Of a DNA stretch of 64,000 bases, positions 43,337 to 54,690 are shown piece by piece. The stretch comes from Hyperoplus lanceolatus. Lineage: Eukaryota; Chordata; Actinopteri; Uranoscopiformes; Ammodytidae. The translations under genes and the position numbers were made by a program. Below the pieces are notes generated by a model. It was not told the DNA's origin and made no database searches. It worked only from the letters and a program-made list of their open reading frames with translations. Every line of letters starts with the position of its first letter. Positions within the stretch are counted from its first letter, which is position 1. The DNA lies in the NCBI GenBank assembly GCA_026929865.2, contig CM049413.1, positions 18,252,501-18,316,500 of the forward strand, given 5' to 3'.

Positions 43337-45147
43337 TTTATGTTAGTCTCTCCCACTGTGTGTGAGTTGATGTATGCTACGGTGCATTCGCCCATCAGAG
43401 TTGCTTGAGTGAAAGTTGGATGTGAAATACAGAGAGAGAGAGGTGAAAAGAGGTTTGTGTGCATAGTGTGTGCTTGTGTGTGAGAGAGAGAGAAAAAGAA
43501 AGAGAAGGAAAGAGAAAGATTTAGCCTTGCCAGCATTAGTGCATGACATGTGGGCGGATATTGAAGACGTTATTAGTATCACATTTACAGGCCTTATAAA
43601 ACTGCCACAGAGCTGGGTGGTTTTCATACATCTTCAACTGATATGTGTCACACCGTCATTTGCTGTTGCAGCTGCTCTGATGATCATTCAATGATAGCGC
43701 AGTCATTCCGTGCAATCTCATTTCTCCGTCCTATGTAACCTCTGCAGTGCTTCGGTCAAAAATTACCAATTTTTTTTAAATAATTGTGTAATAAATGTGG
43801 GATTTATTTTCATCTGATATGCAATATGGTTTCCAGACAGCCTTCAGATTCAATATTCAATGGTGTAAAAGGGATTGAGAGCTATACTCATGAAAGGTTT
43901 TTATACTTTGGTTATATTATATTTCAAGCTGGGAGTTTTATTCTTTTCTTTTCTTTTTCTTTTTACAACCAATGTCTTTAACAGTTCCTACTTTGCTAGA
44001 CTGATGCACTCTTGCACCGTAGCTTTGGGCAAAACATAAGGCTTCTCCATCTTGCCAACATGTTATTCTGTGATAGCACCACCATATGCAAGCAGCTGAC
44101 TGTAACTGCGAATAAGGCACCTGATCTCATTTTGGATTGTGGCCCCCATGAAAAAAAACATTGTAAAAAAACAGTCCGGAACCACCTGGAGGCTCTTGCT
44201 AAAGAGGCTAGATAGGTCTCTAGAGATGTTTGCAGACACTTGCCTCGGCCAGCTTGGCGAGGGACCCATAACGGAGCCATTTGCTTTTGGAATAACTCCA
44301 CGCTAATCAAAAGAAAAGGACAAACACAAAGATGCCAACGCTGCACCCTGGGGGATTTGAAAAAAACAGAATGCACCTTGGGCTACAAATGCACTATGTT
44401 CTCTTGCAAGGTACATGCTGTCACTATGACGAAAAAGTACTTAAGCTCAATGCTAAAAGAAACTGTTTGTGATTTAGTGATTTTTTTTATAGAAAATGAA
44501 TGTTCATGTGTGTTTCCTTTATCAATAAATCAAAAACAACACCTGTAAGTTGACAATATTATGGAAAGTATAAACATTGGAACAAAGTAGTGGCAGTATA
44601 TACTTAACCAGCCATATACGTTCACTTTCCCCTTGTGATAACTAGCTGTATAGTCTTGGTTTTATTTGGCCAGGGTTTAAGTTATATATTTATGAGATTG
44701 TGCTACCAGCACATACAGTTTACAATGCTGTTGAATACATTGTGTCCCTGATGTTGTCATAACTGAAAAAGCACCTACAAAAATGTTGACAGAAACATCT
44801 TTTTTTCCTAGAAAACAATGGAGGACACTCGGGACACGCTGTCAACAGTTTTCATTGAGAGTATTACAGTGAGATTTTCCTTTAGAAATACCTTCCAATG
44901 AAACCTGTTGAAAGTGGTCCGTGCAAAAGCCAGATGAACCAAGATATTGTTCCTGTAGAAACAGGTTGTGAATACTATGTGCAGGTCATTTTGCTGCGAC
45001 CGCTGTCCATGGTGCTGAATCTGGTTCATGGAGTCTCCAGTTATTTTCAGCACTGCACTGGGGTTAATCTACTGGTTGAGCATAGTAATAATTTATTTTT
45101 AAAAATGTTATGTAGAGAGCCACAAAAAGTAATCTGGCCAAATAGTC
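43335..45147. other. Non-coding stretch
   Basis: No gene was supported. Frames at 43996-44548 lie on both strands without domains. 44030-44340 has a balanced composition and could be constrained DNA. Confidence 0.45.
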
Positions 45148-45330
45148 GGGGCGACTGTGGCTCAGGTAGTAGAGCGGGACGGCCCCGCCCTGCCACTTGT
45201 GTCATGGTTGTTGTGTTGTTTGGCAAAGACACTTCACCCACTTTGCCTCATGTGAATGTGTATGACTGCTGTATGTTTGAGGTGGTGGTCGGGGGATGCC
45301 GTTGGTGCGGAATGGCACACATGCAGGTTA
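45148..45330 (+). mobile_element. tRNA-headed SINE, diverged copy
   Basis: The head GGGGCGACTGTGGCTCAGGT matches that of the minus-strand copy at 35827-36111. It continues with TGTGTCATGGTTGTTGTGTT and AAGACACTTCACCCACTTTGCC, so the two share head and body. The B-box region is deleted or degraded and the 3' part (GGTGGTCGGGGGATGCC..) differs from the first copy, indicating another subfamily. A 154-codon frame spanning 44898-45362 merely crosses this insertion. Confidence 0.7.
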
Positions 45331-46291
45331 GACATATGTATCAAAAACCACAGGGAGACTGACACAGGTCAATGGTTTCAATGGATAAGTACTTGGTGGT
45401 AAGTTGTGGTACTCCCACCTAGTTAACCACATCTTGATCTTGTTTCCTCACTACAAACAAGAGAGACAGAAAATTATCTGGGAGCCATATTAAAAAAAAA
45501 AGTCATGCCAGTGCAGCATTGAGAAGTACCAATGTTCTCTAAACTCATTAGTCACTGCTTCTTAAAATGAACATAATACACATCTTCTCCATGGATATTA
45601 CAAGTAGGCTTGGCAGTATACAGTTGGAAGTGATACTATTGGACCTAGACAGACTTCATTTGAACCAGTGCCCCTGACCAACCGTTGTTTAAAAAAAAAT
45701 GGCTTCCCTCAAATCCAACTCTTTAGTCCATGGGATGCTCATCTCAGGCTAAAAGGGGACACGGCCCTGTCGGCTCCGTTAGTTCCGACAGCAGCCCCGA
45801 GAAATGAAACAAATGAGGTTATTTGTTGTGTTTAAAAATGGAATAGGCCGTGTTATGGGTATTTCCTGCTCACATTCAGGATGGAGGCAGGCATACAGCA
45901 CATGAAGCCCTTGATATGAGAAGTCTGTCCGGTGTGCTGTTCTTGTTTACTGTGGTTGTACACTGTACATTTTGTCTTGTAATGATGCCTCTTAAAAGGT
46001 CCATTGCACGATTGCCGATTTTCCCTATTTTTTTGTTCAGAATGTTAGTAATGCTTCAGGCAAAGATTGACCTGTTAATCCAAGTCCTAAATGGTGCCAA
46101 GTAAGAACCAAGGAGAGAGTCACTGCTGCTCATGAATCAGAATGTCCCTGTTAAAGAGCCTACGTGCACACCAGTTCACCCACTACACTGACTCAGTGGT
46201 GGAAAAAACTGTGTGGAGTAGCCTAATACAAGTCTTCAACATGCCACAGATGGCTACTCGGGGAACAATATAATTGAAATCGCTGCTGCCA

Positions 46292-46292
<1 letters not shown>
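45331..46292. other. Non-coding stretch
   Basis: Nothing gene-like was recognised. Confidence 0.45.

Positions 46293-46322
<30 letters not shown>
46293..46322. repeat. (GT)n microsatellite
   Basis: Short uninterrupted GT array. Confidence 0.92.
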
Positions 46323-46325
<3 letters not shown>

Positions 46326-47093
46326 ATTCCATTATTTTAAAGGGAATTTGATAGCGGATTTGATGGGGGTTTGTTTCGAGGTGCGTGTGGAAAGAGCGCA
46401 CACTCACTGCATGCTCAACAGATGGATAAAAAACGGACAGAAACGGAGAGAAAGAGTAGTAGGGTGAGGGAAGGAGGGTGGTGCGCTCGGAGGCTCCTTT
46501 GCACTCCCGTTGGTGCGTCCCGGTTGTCAGTCCTGCTCAGCGTCACCGGAGAGCCACCTGCTCGCTACCGGGCAACACCCCATAGCCTACTTGTCAGTTG
46601 ACTGAAAATCACATGGAATAAAGTGAGTGGGTGGAGGAGGTATGGTGGTATAACGAGAAGCGGCACTGCGGCAGACGCACACACACCACTACTACAAGTC
46701 AGGAGAGCGCCCACCAGTGACAAATCGGACCTCAGTGGCGTGATCAGGTAGCTTTCAAAGAGGCTTTCTGTTGGCGTGGTGAGATGCCAGTGCGGATGTA
46801 AGTCAAGCAGTCCCCCCCCCCCCCCCACCCTCCCTCTTTCAAACCCCTCGGTGCACGCTCACTCACTCACTCACTGGCGTCTTTGGTACATCCTGGCTCT
46901 TTAGCATTCAAAGGGAGAAGGCACCCACTCACCCAGGCGCACAGTGCGCTATACGTGAACCAGGTCACGGAGGCGACCACCCTCCTGCCGAGAATCGTTT
47001 CCAGTCATTGGAGTGGGCTGTTAAAGAAGCTCCGGTGCGGTTGGAATAGCTCTGATTTATGAATGTTAATTATGTATAACTGAAAATGGCATC

Positions 47094-47107
<14 letters not shown>

Positions 47108-47124
<17 letters not shown>

Positions 47125-47130
47125 GGGGGG
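47108..47130. repeat. Poly-G run after a TG tract
   Basis: TGTGTG (47095-47107) is followed by 23 G. It is strongly prone to quadruplex formation and to sequencing or assembly error. A 14-base C run occurs nearby at about 46813. Confidence 0.9.
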
Positions 47131-47792
47131 TGCAAGAGAAGGTATCGTCCAGGCGTTGAGAAAAGCGAGTATTTGAAGGTGGAATCCATAAAAGTGTATC
47201 TGCGGGCTATGTGCGCACAATGTGCTGTGTGTCCATGTGTGCATGTGTGCGTGAGCGTGTGTGCGCGCGTGCGTGCGCGTTTCTTTTGGCCACTGCGCAA
47301 AGTTACAGGTCTGCCAGCGGCTTCAGAGGCAATCATATACAGCGCTCTGTGTCTCTCCCGCTAAAGGGATTTCAGCATTCAGAAGGGCTACACTGCAGTC
47401 CACCTGTGCTCAACTAATGGGCTGTAATTCAACTGCTGAGGAGATAAATGTGTGGGGATCTTTCTGTGACCGGCACTTCCGTCCTGGTTTCAAGGATCAC
47501 ACATCACACGAGACGCGAGAATAACTGCCGATATAGCCTACTTCAGTCGTGAAGAAAAGATAACTGGCGAAAATGAGGGTCCAGTTCCCCCTCCCATCAG
47601 CCTGAGACTCAATGCGACATTAAAACTGAACTGGGGTCTTTATACAAGGATGTTGAGAATCAAAAAAATAAATCAACTGGCAGACTGCAAAGCAATCTGG
47701 AGTGTAGGCTATACATGGCGCAAAGATAACAGTACAACGGCTCTCTACAGGAGGTGTCGATTTGAATAGATACAAAATAAATATGAAATTAC

Positions 47793-48735
47793 CTGATCGC
47801 TGTCAGCAGTAGTTATTTGATGCGACGGCTATTCCCCGATCGGTTCCGTGGATACAAATTAAGTTTCCCATCCATGGCACGTCTCAGATGGCGAGGGAGA
47901 CTATCACTCATTCGCCCTCATACTGCTGCGCGGGATCTTCTCCCACACGAATGTTCTCTGCGAGGCATTCCACTTGTGCGCCTTTTTCGAAACGGACCAA
48001 AAAATAATAATGATGATAGAAGGTGTTACAAAAAAAAGCAATACATAAAAAATAAGGAAGGAAGGGTCGCTACGGACATGAAATCATAAACTGGCCATAG
48101 ATCAAACCAAACAAAACAGAACAGAAGAAGCAAAGAAAAAAAAGGTAATGCAATAATAATTGAAAATCGTTTTTGTTGTAGATGTCCAGTTTAGTTCCAA
48201 CAAAAAATAAATCCACGTCATATAATCTCCATGGTTTTTGCGCATATAGGCACGCTGTACTGTATATTCCAATGAATGCAATGAGAGGACGCGCTCACAG
48301 GCAGCAGCGCCGCAGCAGCAGCAGGGGCAGAGTGGCTTCTATTCTACTGATGACACCCGGTACACCAAGTCCAAGGAAGCTCTTCATTTGAAGCCGAGAT
48401 TGAAACAGCGAGAGAGAGTGAGAGAGCGAGGGGGAAAAAAGAAATTAAAAAGAAAAAAACAACTGCTACTACTCCGTCCACTGCCACTGTTCTCTCCTCA
48501 AAAGGACCAAAAACGTGTTGTGTGTGGCTGTCGCTTCTTGCATTATTCGGGATAGGTATCCACAGGCAGAGGCTCGCAGTCGGGCATCTGGCTCCCCTGC
48601 AGTCACTTCGCTCGCAAAGCCGGGAAGGAAATAAAGAGAGCGAGAGAGAGATGCGCGCCCTCGCTGCCCGCTCCGCCGGGGATCCTTCGAGGCGCGTTCA
48701 CAACGGAACTCTTTTACTCCCCTCCACTCACTAAA
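47793..48735 (-). other. Putative non-coding first exon (5' UTR), minus strand
   Basis: Downstream of the CRE on the minus strand the DNA reads like a long 5' untranslated leader. It is CG-rich at first and has several short upstream frames (for example MKSFLGLGVPGVISRIEATL.., ending after 30 codons). It closes at a good splice donor, GCGATCAG/GTAATT, with the last exonic base at 47793. No frame continues through the donor with convincing coding character, so the start codon would lie in a later exon at lower coordinates. The start point is a guess based on the CRE and CG density. The gene could equally run the other way. Confidence 0.3.
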
Positions 48736-48964
48736 CATCGCCCGTGGTGACGTCAGCACGCGCAGTTTCCAAATACGGCCAAGTGAAGTGCACATGCGGA
48801 GAAAAAATTCGCACAGTCATTAAAGGATAACTCCATGTGTGTCTGTGGGTTTGTAACATGGGCCACGTTTTCCCCAGCTTGCTTGGCTTCAGTCCCATAT
48901 TGAACACTTTGATTTCACTCTGCAGCAGCCTCTCTCAGTTTTGGAGGAACACAGCTGTTAGTCC

Positions 48965-49015
48965 AATAAAGCAAATACAAAACAGTTCCATCAAAAAAAA
49001 AAAAAAAAAAAAAAA
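48965..49015 (+). other. AATAAA signal followed by a poly-A run
   Basis: AATAAA (48965-48970) is followed 22 bases later by 23 A (48993-49015). This is the spacing of a polyadenylated transcript end, so the preceding DNA (from about 48830) might be a reverse-transcribed insert. No flanking target duplication or known transcript is recognisable, and a chance genomic A run is possible. Confidence 0.3.
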
Positions 49016-49163
49016 GTTTAACAAAAAAAGTTGTGACCGGACAAATGATCACTCCAAGTCTCAGTGTTAATAGTTCATTTGTTGTTCTAGTTGTTGGTGC
49101 CCGCAGATGTCTCTGTTAACCCTGCCATGGCCAGATTCATTCTGGAAAAGAGAAGGGAAAGAG
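49016..49163 (-). other. Candidate 3' splice site and exon, minus strand
   Basis: On the minus strand a strong polypyrimidine tract and acceptor, CTCTTTCCCTTCTCTTTTCCAG, ends with the AG at 49139-49140 on the plus strand. The following sequence is open for 23 codons in one frame (NESGHGRVNRDICGHQQLEQ..) before TAA. Another frame gives MNLAMAGLTETSAGTNN and a stop. I recognise neither peptide. It could be a short terminal or untranslated exon, or a decoy site. Confidence 0.22.
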
Positions 49164-50329
49164 ATTAGTCCCGTTGCGCTTTCAGTACTATACTAATCCT
49201 GCCTGTTCCCCGGATGAAGCCTCAAAACGAGAAAAAAAAGGGAAAACAATGACAATTCACACAATTGTGCAATTATGATCCCTGAATGTCTTTGGTATCA
49301 GATGTCATACTTACATCATAGACACACACCCCTCCCCCCATATACAGTAAATGGCGTTTGATTCGATTTAGGAGCACCTTGCTGCATATATTAGCATACG
49401 GATGAGCGCAAGTGGTGGGACATTAGTCAGCTTGAGTGCTTCTCCTGAAAGGCTAGCAGGTGGAGGAGGAGCTGGGGCCTGTGCTGCTCTTCTTTTGTGT
49501 GTAGAAGGATTACCATTCATCCATCATCCGTTTTGCCATTTGTCATTTTCTGGACCTATAGTCATCCATTTCTCGGCACAATTAAAAGTTATTAACTTCC
49601 TATCAATCCTTGATTGCCATACTCTGAATGTTAAGCCTCATCACTATAAAGCTAGGCCATAGAGGAGCAGAGCATTTGCATCCAAATTCATGTTGTTTAT
49701 TTCAAACAGCTCAGCGCTACCCCTTTTTCCAGGCAGACATAAGGAAAAGAAAGAGGAAGACGGTGGGAAAATGAAGTCTGTTTCTTCTGAAGACAAAAGC
49801 GATTTGAAAATACCTCACCGCCGGGCCCACTGGTGAACACAGCGACAGATGATTCAGTGAAAACAGAAGCTCTATCATGGGAACTTGTCTATAGCAGATT
49901 AAGAGTGTGTCAGAGCATGTATATTAACAATGGATATGTAGGTACTTAAAGTCCATAAATGTGCCTTTAAAAAAGAGGCAACATTTCTCTCTGTTCCTAC
50001 ACTTTTTGTGTACCATTAAGGTTGCTACATTTACTTTGTTTTTACACATGTGTATTTACATGCTAATAGACCCCTTTTGTAGCTATTTTATGTTTCATGT
50101 TACTTTAATCAGTTCACTGCATTACACACAGAGCCCTCTTTAATTACGGAGGGATGGTTTCGTGCTTTGATTTATGGCAACACTAACGCTGTAGTTTGAA
50201 AATGGAAGGGCCCCACACACCATTTTGAGAGGGCAGGACAGAATGCTTGTGTTTTGGTTTTCTTTTATTCTGCTTTCGTTTATTAAAAGAACATAGTTTT
50301 TTTATTCCTGGGTGTACCGTTGTCAAAAG
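49164..50329. other. Non-coding stretch
   Basis: No gene was found. 49370-49500 is CG- and purine-richer and opens an 86-codon frame without a known domain. Confidence 0.45.
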
Positions 50330-50720
50330 ATCTGCCAATGATAATATTTCCTCTGCAGCTCCTATAAGCGGGCCTTTTTTTTCTTTCATTTTGCTATATA
50401 TATATTCGCCTGGGAGGATTCTGCCGAGAATCAAATTTGTGGCCTCCCAAATTGAACCAAATGAAAGCACAAAGCAGATCAAAAGGGAGACTGCCTGCGA
50501 CTGTGATAATCGGGCTCATTTATTAGCATTAGAACATGCCATGGCAACTAATTCTGCAGCCACATTATATTGATGAAAAATTCTCTCCACTCGCCACCTT
50601 TTAATTCACTTACTGACTGATAGGGATCTCGCTTTTACAATTTATCATTTCCCATGACTAATTGGAAAAAAGGAGGATTCTGATAAGGTTAACTATTCTA
50701 TTCTAATGGAAGGCAAGCCA
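50330..50720. promoter_or_regulatory. Candidate conserved regulatory element
   Basis: This tract reads like a vertebrate developmental enhancer. It has AAATTTGTGGCCTCCC, AGCACAAAGCAGATCAAAAGG (TCF/SOX-like), GATAATCGGGCTCATTTATTAGCATTAG, TGCCATGGCAACTAATTCTG (RFX X-box-like), CCACCTTTTAATTCAC and CATGACTAATTGG. Homopolymers are short. It lies about 1.6 kb beyond the CpG-rich block, on the side away from the proposed gene body. This is inference from motif density only. Confidence 0.3.
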
Positions 50721-50980
50721 CAGAGATATTGCTCGGACATCCGTCTCCTGTCCATACCATACAGAATGTCCGGGATGTAAACATAGGTCAAACATGACAT
50801 CCTTCATACATCAGTCTGTTGAGACAGACAGCTCCATCAGAATAACAGCATCAATAGAAAGGGAAATGTTTCATCAACTCAAACTGCAACATCCTTTGCA
50901 ACAGCCTTGGCATGGACTGAATAATGACATCACTATTCTGTCTGTACTGTACAATAGGGATCTCAAGCATGTACCTCTAA

Positions 50981-51590
50981 AGGCCAGGACACACCGGTCC
51001 GACTACCGACCGTCACCCGAAAATGGAGTCTGCCCATTCAGACAGCTCCAGTCTTCCCATCACGGCCAAAAAATGCCAAGAACACACCGAGTCTACTACT
51101 GACTCTCTGTACGCTCTGCGCTTGCGCGGGACGTAATGTCTCCATAACAGCAGGCGGCGCTAATATGATATTGTGGCCCAAAAAAATACGGAAGCCGGAA
51201 ATGATGGGACAGCTCTCTAGACCATAAAGAGCACCATGTTTAGCAGAGTGTGTCGAGCAGTCAAGAAGGGTTGATGCATGCGAGTACTCGCTGAACGAAA
51301 CAAACAAACAAATTAAAACAATGGCTAGCGATGCGATACTGTTATCAGCTGTTTGTGCTACCCGCCTCACTTCCGGGCTTTACTGATTCGCTAGCCCTCC
51401 ACCAATCAAATTGCTCCGACTGAAAGACTGGCCGACACCGATTGAACATGTTGAATCGGCTGAAAAGAAGCCCGATGAAGTCTACGACGGCCGACGTCAC
51501 CGAACACACCAAACAGAATTGTGTCCCCGCCCCCTCCAGACTCTCCGACCATGTCCGATGGCCGATTATCGGGCCGGTGTGTCCTGGCCT
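50981..51590. mobile_element. PIF/Harbinger-like MITE
   Basis: The ends AGGCCAGGACACACCGG (50981-50997) and CCGGTGTGTCCTGGCCT (51574-51590) are perfect 17-bp inverted repeats, with partial pairing continuing inward (CCGA.. / ..TCGG). The element is flanked by TAA at 50978-50980 and 51591-51593. A 3-bp TAA/TWA duplication is the PIF/Harbinger signature. At 610 bp it cannot encode the two Harbinger proteins, and the frames inside (about 88 and 110 codons) do not resemble them. Its right TAA is part of the boundary of the larger element that starts at 51594. Confidence 0.88.
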
Positions 51591-52083
51591 TAAAGCAGCT
51601 ACGAGTAACATTTAAATATATTTTAAACAGCCTCATGTTTCCTCAAATAATCATAAATTACCTTTAGCAGTAAACGAGACCATCAGTGCAAAGAAAGACG
51701 TTTTTATATAGTTTTTATTACTGCATTTGATATTTTCGCTCACCCAGTCCGATTTTCGGTTTGCGCATGCAAGCTCTATGGTCACATATTCGTATTGGTC
51801 GCAGATTTCAGTGTAACGCAGCAACGCGATTTGAGAAGCCTATCCCTCCAGGTGAGGGAAGGGGAGTGGGAGCCTTGTTTTAGACGATTATTTGTCGTCA
51901 TAATGACTGATAACGGGCCTGAACCATCAAAGAAAAAAAAGACAATTATTAAACCTATAATAATACGTGTGGTAACACTTTAGTTCGATAGTCCACAGTT
52001 GACACTCAACAAGCCATCAGTTGATACGCAGTTGCATGTCAACAGTGAATGAGTTTACATATCTCAACAGATACGTAACATGA

Positions 52084-52480
52084 ATTCAACTAACTGTAAG
52101 TTAACCATAAGTTGCACTATTAGTAGATGATTAGTTGACATTCAACAGAGCTTGTTCAACAGATAAAAAACAAGGATTCAACTAACTGTCTGTTAACTAT
52201 AGGTTGCACTATTAGTAGATGTTTAGTTGATATTCAATAGTGATTAAGTTGATACATATTTAGAATGCATTCAACTGTCAGTTAACTATAAGTTGCATTT
52301 TTAGTAGATGTTGTTTTGTACACGTAGCATGCATTCAACTAACTGTCAGTTAACTATTAGTTGCATTATTAGTAGATTGTTAGTTGATATTAAAGAATGA
52401 GTTAGTTGATACTCAACAAAGCTTGTCAACAAATATGTAACATGCATTCAACTAAGTGTTAGTTAACTATACAATAATTT
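52084..52480 (+). repeat. Subterminal tandem repeats, about 92-bp unit
   Basis: The unit begins ATTCAACTAACTGT and contains AGTTAACTATAAGTTGCA, TATTAGTAGATG and TTAGTTGATATTCAA. Copies start at about 52084, 52176, 52269, 52333 and 52446, the last two irregular. Short versions of the same TTGA/TCAA words fill the outer 100 bp. Dense subterminal repeats are usual transposase-binding arrays in DNA transposons, so this may be the recognition region. Only the outer copies persist in the right arm (about 56765-56960). Confidence 0.7.
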
Positions 52481-53383
52481 TATTTTGTTAATTTATTTTT
52501 ACAAAAGCAGTCTGCAACAGACATTGTACTTTTTATTACATGTTCTTTACAAATATTCATCAGTTGAGTGTCAACTTCTAGTAAGTTGACTATCAACTGC
52601 TGTTATTAACCAATTCTCAACTTACGTTTCATATGGATCAACTTTCCCACCACTCACAAGGAACACATCTAATGAATGAACATTCAACCCTCTGTTGATC
52701 ATATATGTTCATTGTAAAATAAAGATGAGAATGTTTTATCAATCAATAGGCACCCTGTGTAGGTGACTACCTGTTGATTGTCATATGACTGTCGACAAAC
52801 TATCAGTCAATATTCAACTTAGCATAAGTAGACAGGTCTTGGGACTGTCAAATTAAAGTGAAAACAGTTAGTGTCTACACACTATTAACAGAGGAAAACA
52901 GAGAAAATAGTTGACTATCAGTTGATTCTCAACAAACTATCAGTCGATATTCAACTAAGCATTAGTAGAGAGGTCTTAGGACTGTCAAATTAAAGTGAAA
53001 ACAGTTTAGTGTCTGTAGACACTCTACAAACTAGTAACAGTACAAAATAGAGACAGGTTTTGCTCAACTGATGAGTAACACTGGATGACCCCAAAGTAAA
53101 GTTAAAAAATATATAGGCAGCATATCTGAACAGGAAAGAACATTTATTTGAAGTAAATTTAACTTTTTTCAGTAGTTACACAACATGTAGGTACACAGCA
53201 AGTACCATCAATACCTCTAAAAAAGACAATAAAACTAATGCATGTATTTATTTAGGTGTCAATTGTTTAACGACAGATCGTCCAAAAATTGACATTCAAA
53301 AAGCTCAGTAAAGTGTACCATAACACCCAGTACCACTAGTTATGATACTGAGCAAACATATGTAATATATAACATCAGTTCTC

Positions 53384-53602
53384 ATGAAACGCTTTGTTAT
53401 GGTAAGAAAAAGATATATAATTTTGTTATGGACCAGAATATCTGAAGCTCCTAGTAGCTCGGGAGAAAATGGATTAACAGCAATGGTGAAACAAGACACA
53501 CTGATTCAGCAGTTAGGTTTGACAAGTAAATGTAAAATACTTATTTTCTACTCTCTCTCTTCCTTGAAGTGTATGTCATTGTTGATTCTCAGTAAAACAT
53601 AA
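53384..53602 (+). CDS. Small open frame of unknown nature in the hairpin, left copy
   Basis: This 72-codon frame (MKRFVMVRKRYIILLWTRIS..) is repeated with identical translation on the opposite strand in the right arm (55997-56215). The identity follows from the near-identical arms and is not evidence of selection. I recognise no domain. An overlapping antisense frame also exists. It may well be non-coding. Confidence 0.15.
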   Translation: MKRFVMVRKRYIILLWTRISEAPSSSGENGLTAMVKQDTLIQQLGLTSKCKILIFYSLSSLKCMSLLILSKT

Positions 53603-53685
53603 AAAAACACAACAGTGCCATTTTTTTCATTATGGACTCAAGATAAAACAACGTAATTATCACTCTCCTGTGACCAACCACTAGT

Positions 53686-53958
53686 TTAACCTGGTCCTGC
53701 CACTGTTATTTGAATGAGCACATTTGAATAATTGTTCGCTCTCTTTAGATCCAGTTGTTGGGTTACTAGCCACTCCAGGCCTGCTGTACTCCTCTTCAAT
53801 TGAAGCAGTCGGGCTGAAGAATCCAGGAATCTTGTCCTATCACCCAGTTGATGAACATAGAAAGAAATGATCTGAGAATTACCACAAAATAGTTCAAATG
53901 CATTTTGATTTCCTTTATCTAAACCATTATAGCATTGTGGTTCCACATTAAAACACAT
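53686..53958 (-). CDS. 90-codon open frame in the hairpin, left copy
   Basis: Begins MCFNVEPQCYNGLDKG and ends ..IQITVAGPG. It differs by one residue (GDRTRF against GDTTRF) from the copy at 55641-55913. Its composition is protein-like (mixed hydrophobic and charged residues, LDSSARLLQLKRSTAGLEWL) rather than low-complexity. It runs outward from the hairpin centre. No family was recognised. It could be an exon fragment of a captured or transposase-related gene, or chance. Confidence 0.25.
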   Translation of the reverse strand: MCFNVEPQCYNGLDKGNQNAFELFCGNSQIISFYVHQLGDRTRFLDSSARLLQLKRSTAGLEWLVTQQLDLKRANNYSNVLIQITVAGPG

Positions 53959-54690
53959 AATGCTTTCTATTGCTTTAATAAAATATATTTGGTACCCTAA
54001 TCAAATAAAATTCTCACTGAACCTTGTACAGATTGAAATTATTTTTTAATTAAATAAACATGTAATCTCTATGACCATTCTACACAACACCACATGCATA
54101 GACTCAGTTTTTGCTCACTTTAGACTGAAATAGCAATGTGCACTTTGAATGTGGAACATGCAAACATTTATTCAAATACAGTTTAGTGTTTATAAACACA
54201 CTTTATTTAGACAGATACTTGTGAAGCTAGGCAGCGCTAGGCTCATGCTAACGTTGCTAATATAGCTAGCGCGCTAGGCACGGCGCTAATGCTAACGTGG
54301 CTATGCTAGCGGGAGGCCGCGTCGCTAATATATATGACATTATTCTTACATACACAAAACGATATCTCACAAATACCTCAGTTAACTCACCAATTATTCC
54401 CTTTGGCTAATGGCAGCATACTTGTGACCACCACGGGTCTTCAGTGTGAGATGGATGGGTTGGTCAAGCTGGCTTTTAGCACATAGCTTTACTGTCCAGG
54501 CACACATCCATTTTTTAGCTGCCCAGGTCAGTAAAACGAGCCCTCTCTGTCTTGAAAATGCCCTAACCACGCTGGGGCAGTTCAAGTGCTTGAAAAAGGG
54601 GGGTAATCGTTATGTCGATAATATTCGAAAATCCAGACTCCAAACATATTATCACCTTCCCAAAGTTTAAATACATATTCATAGATGTAT

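Larger units (their letters stand above)
46370..48790. promoter_or_regulatory. CpG-rich, promoter-like region
   Basis: CG dinucleotides, rare in most of the window outside transposons, are frequent here. Dense patches lie at 46380-46570, 47160-47290, 47815-48000 and 48280-48760. There is a consensus CRE (TGACGTCA, 48748-48755), GGGCGC-type words, and purine-rich GAGAGAGCGAG tracts typical of 5' untranslated DNA. No long coding frame exists on either strand. Vertebrate CpG islands usually mark the start of housekeeping or developmental genes, so this is the most gene-like block in the window. The gene itself cannot be named. Confidence 0.55.
51971..54690 (+). repeat. Left arm of the giant inverted repeat
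   Basis: From the outside in, it holds the terminal sequence, a set of about 92-bp subterminal repeats, two copies of a GTCAAATTAAAGTGAAAACAG block, an AT-rich segment, a GCTAGC/GCTAACG-rich patch (54224-54330) and an inner segment (about 54430-54690). About 0.56 kb of this arm (roughly 52289-52846) has no counterpart in the right arm. Confidence 0.85.

Noticed and set aside
44898-45362. 154-codon plus-strand frame
   Set aside because: Its second half crosses a SINE insertion; the rest has no domain.
47817-48089. 90-codon arginine-rich plus-strand frame in the CpG-rich block
   Set aside because: The Arg-rich composition follows from CG content; it ends in Asn/Lys low complexity and has no domain or splice support.
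52084-52480. CRISPR-like direct repeats
   Set aside because: Unit spacing is irregular and the units are themselves about 92 bp of related DNA with no unique spacers; they are subterminal transposon repeats in a vertebrate genome.
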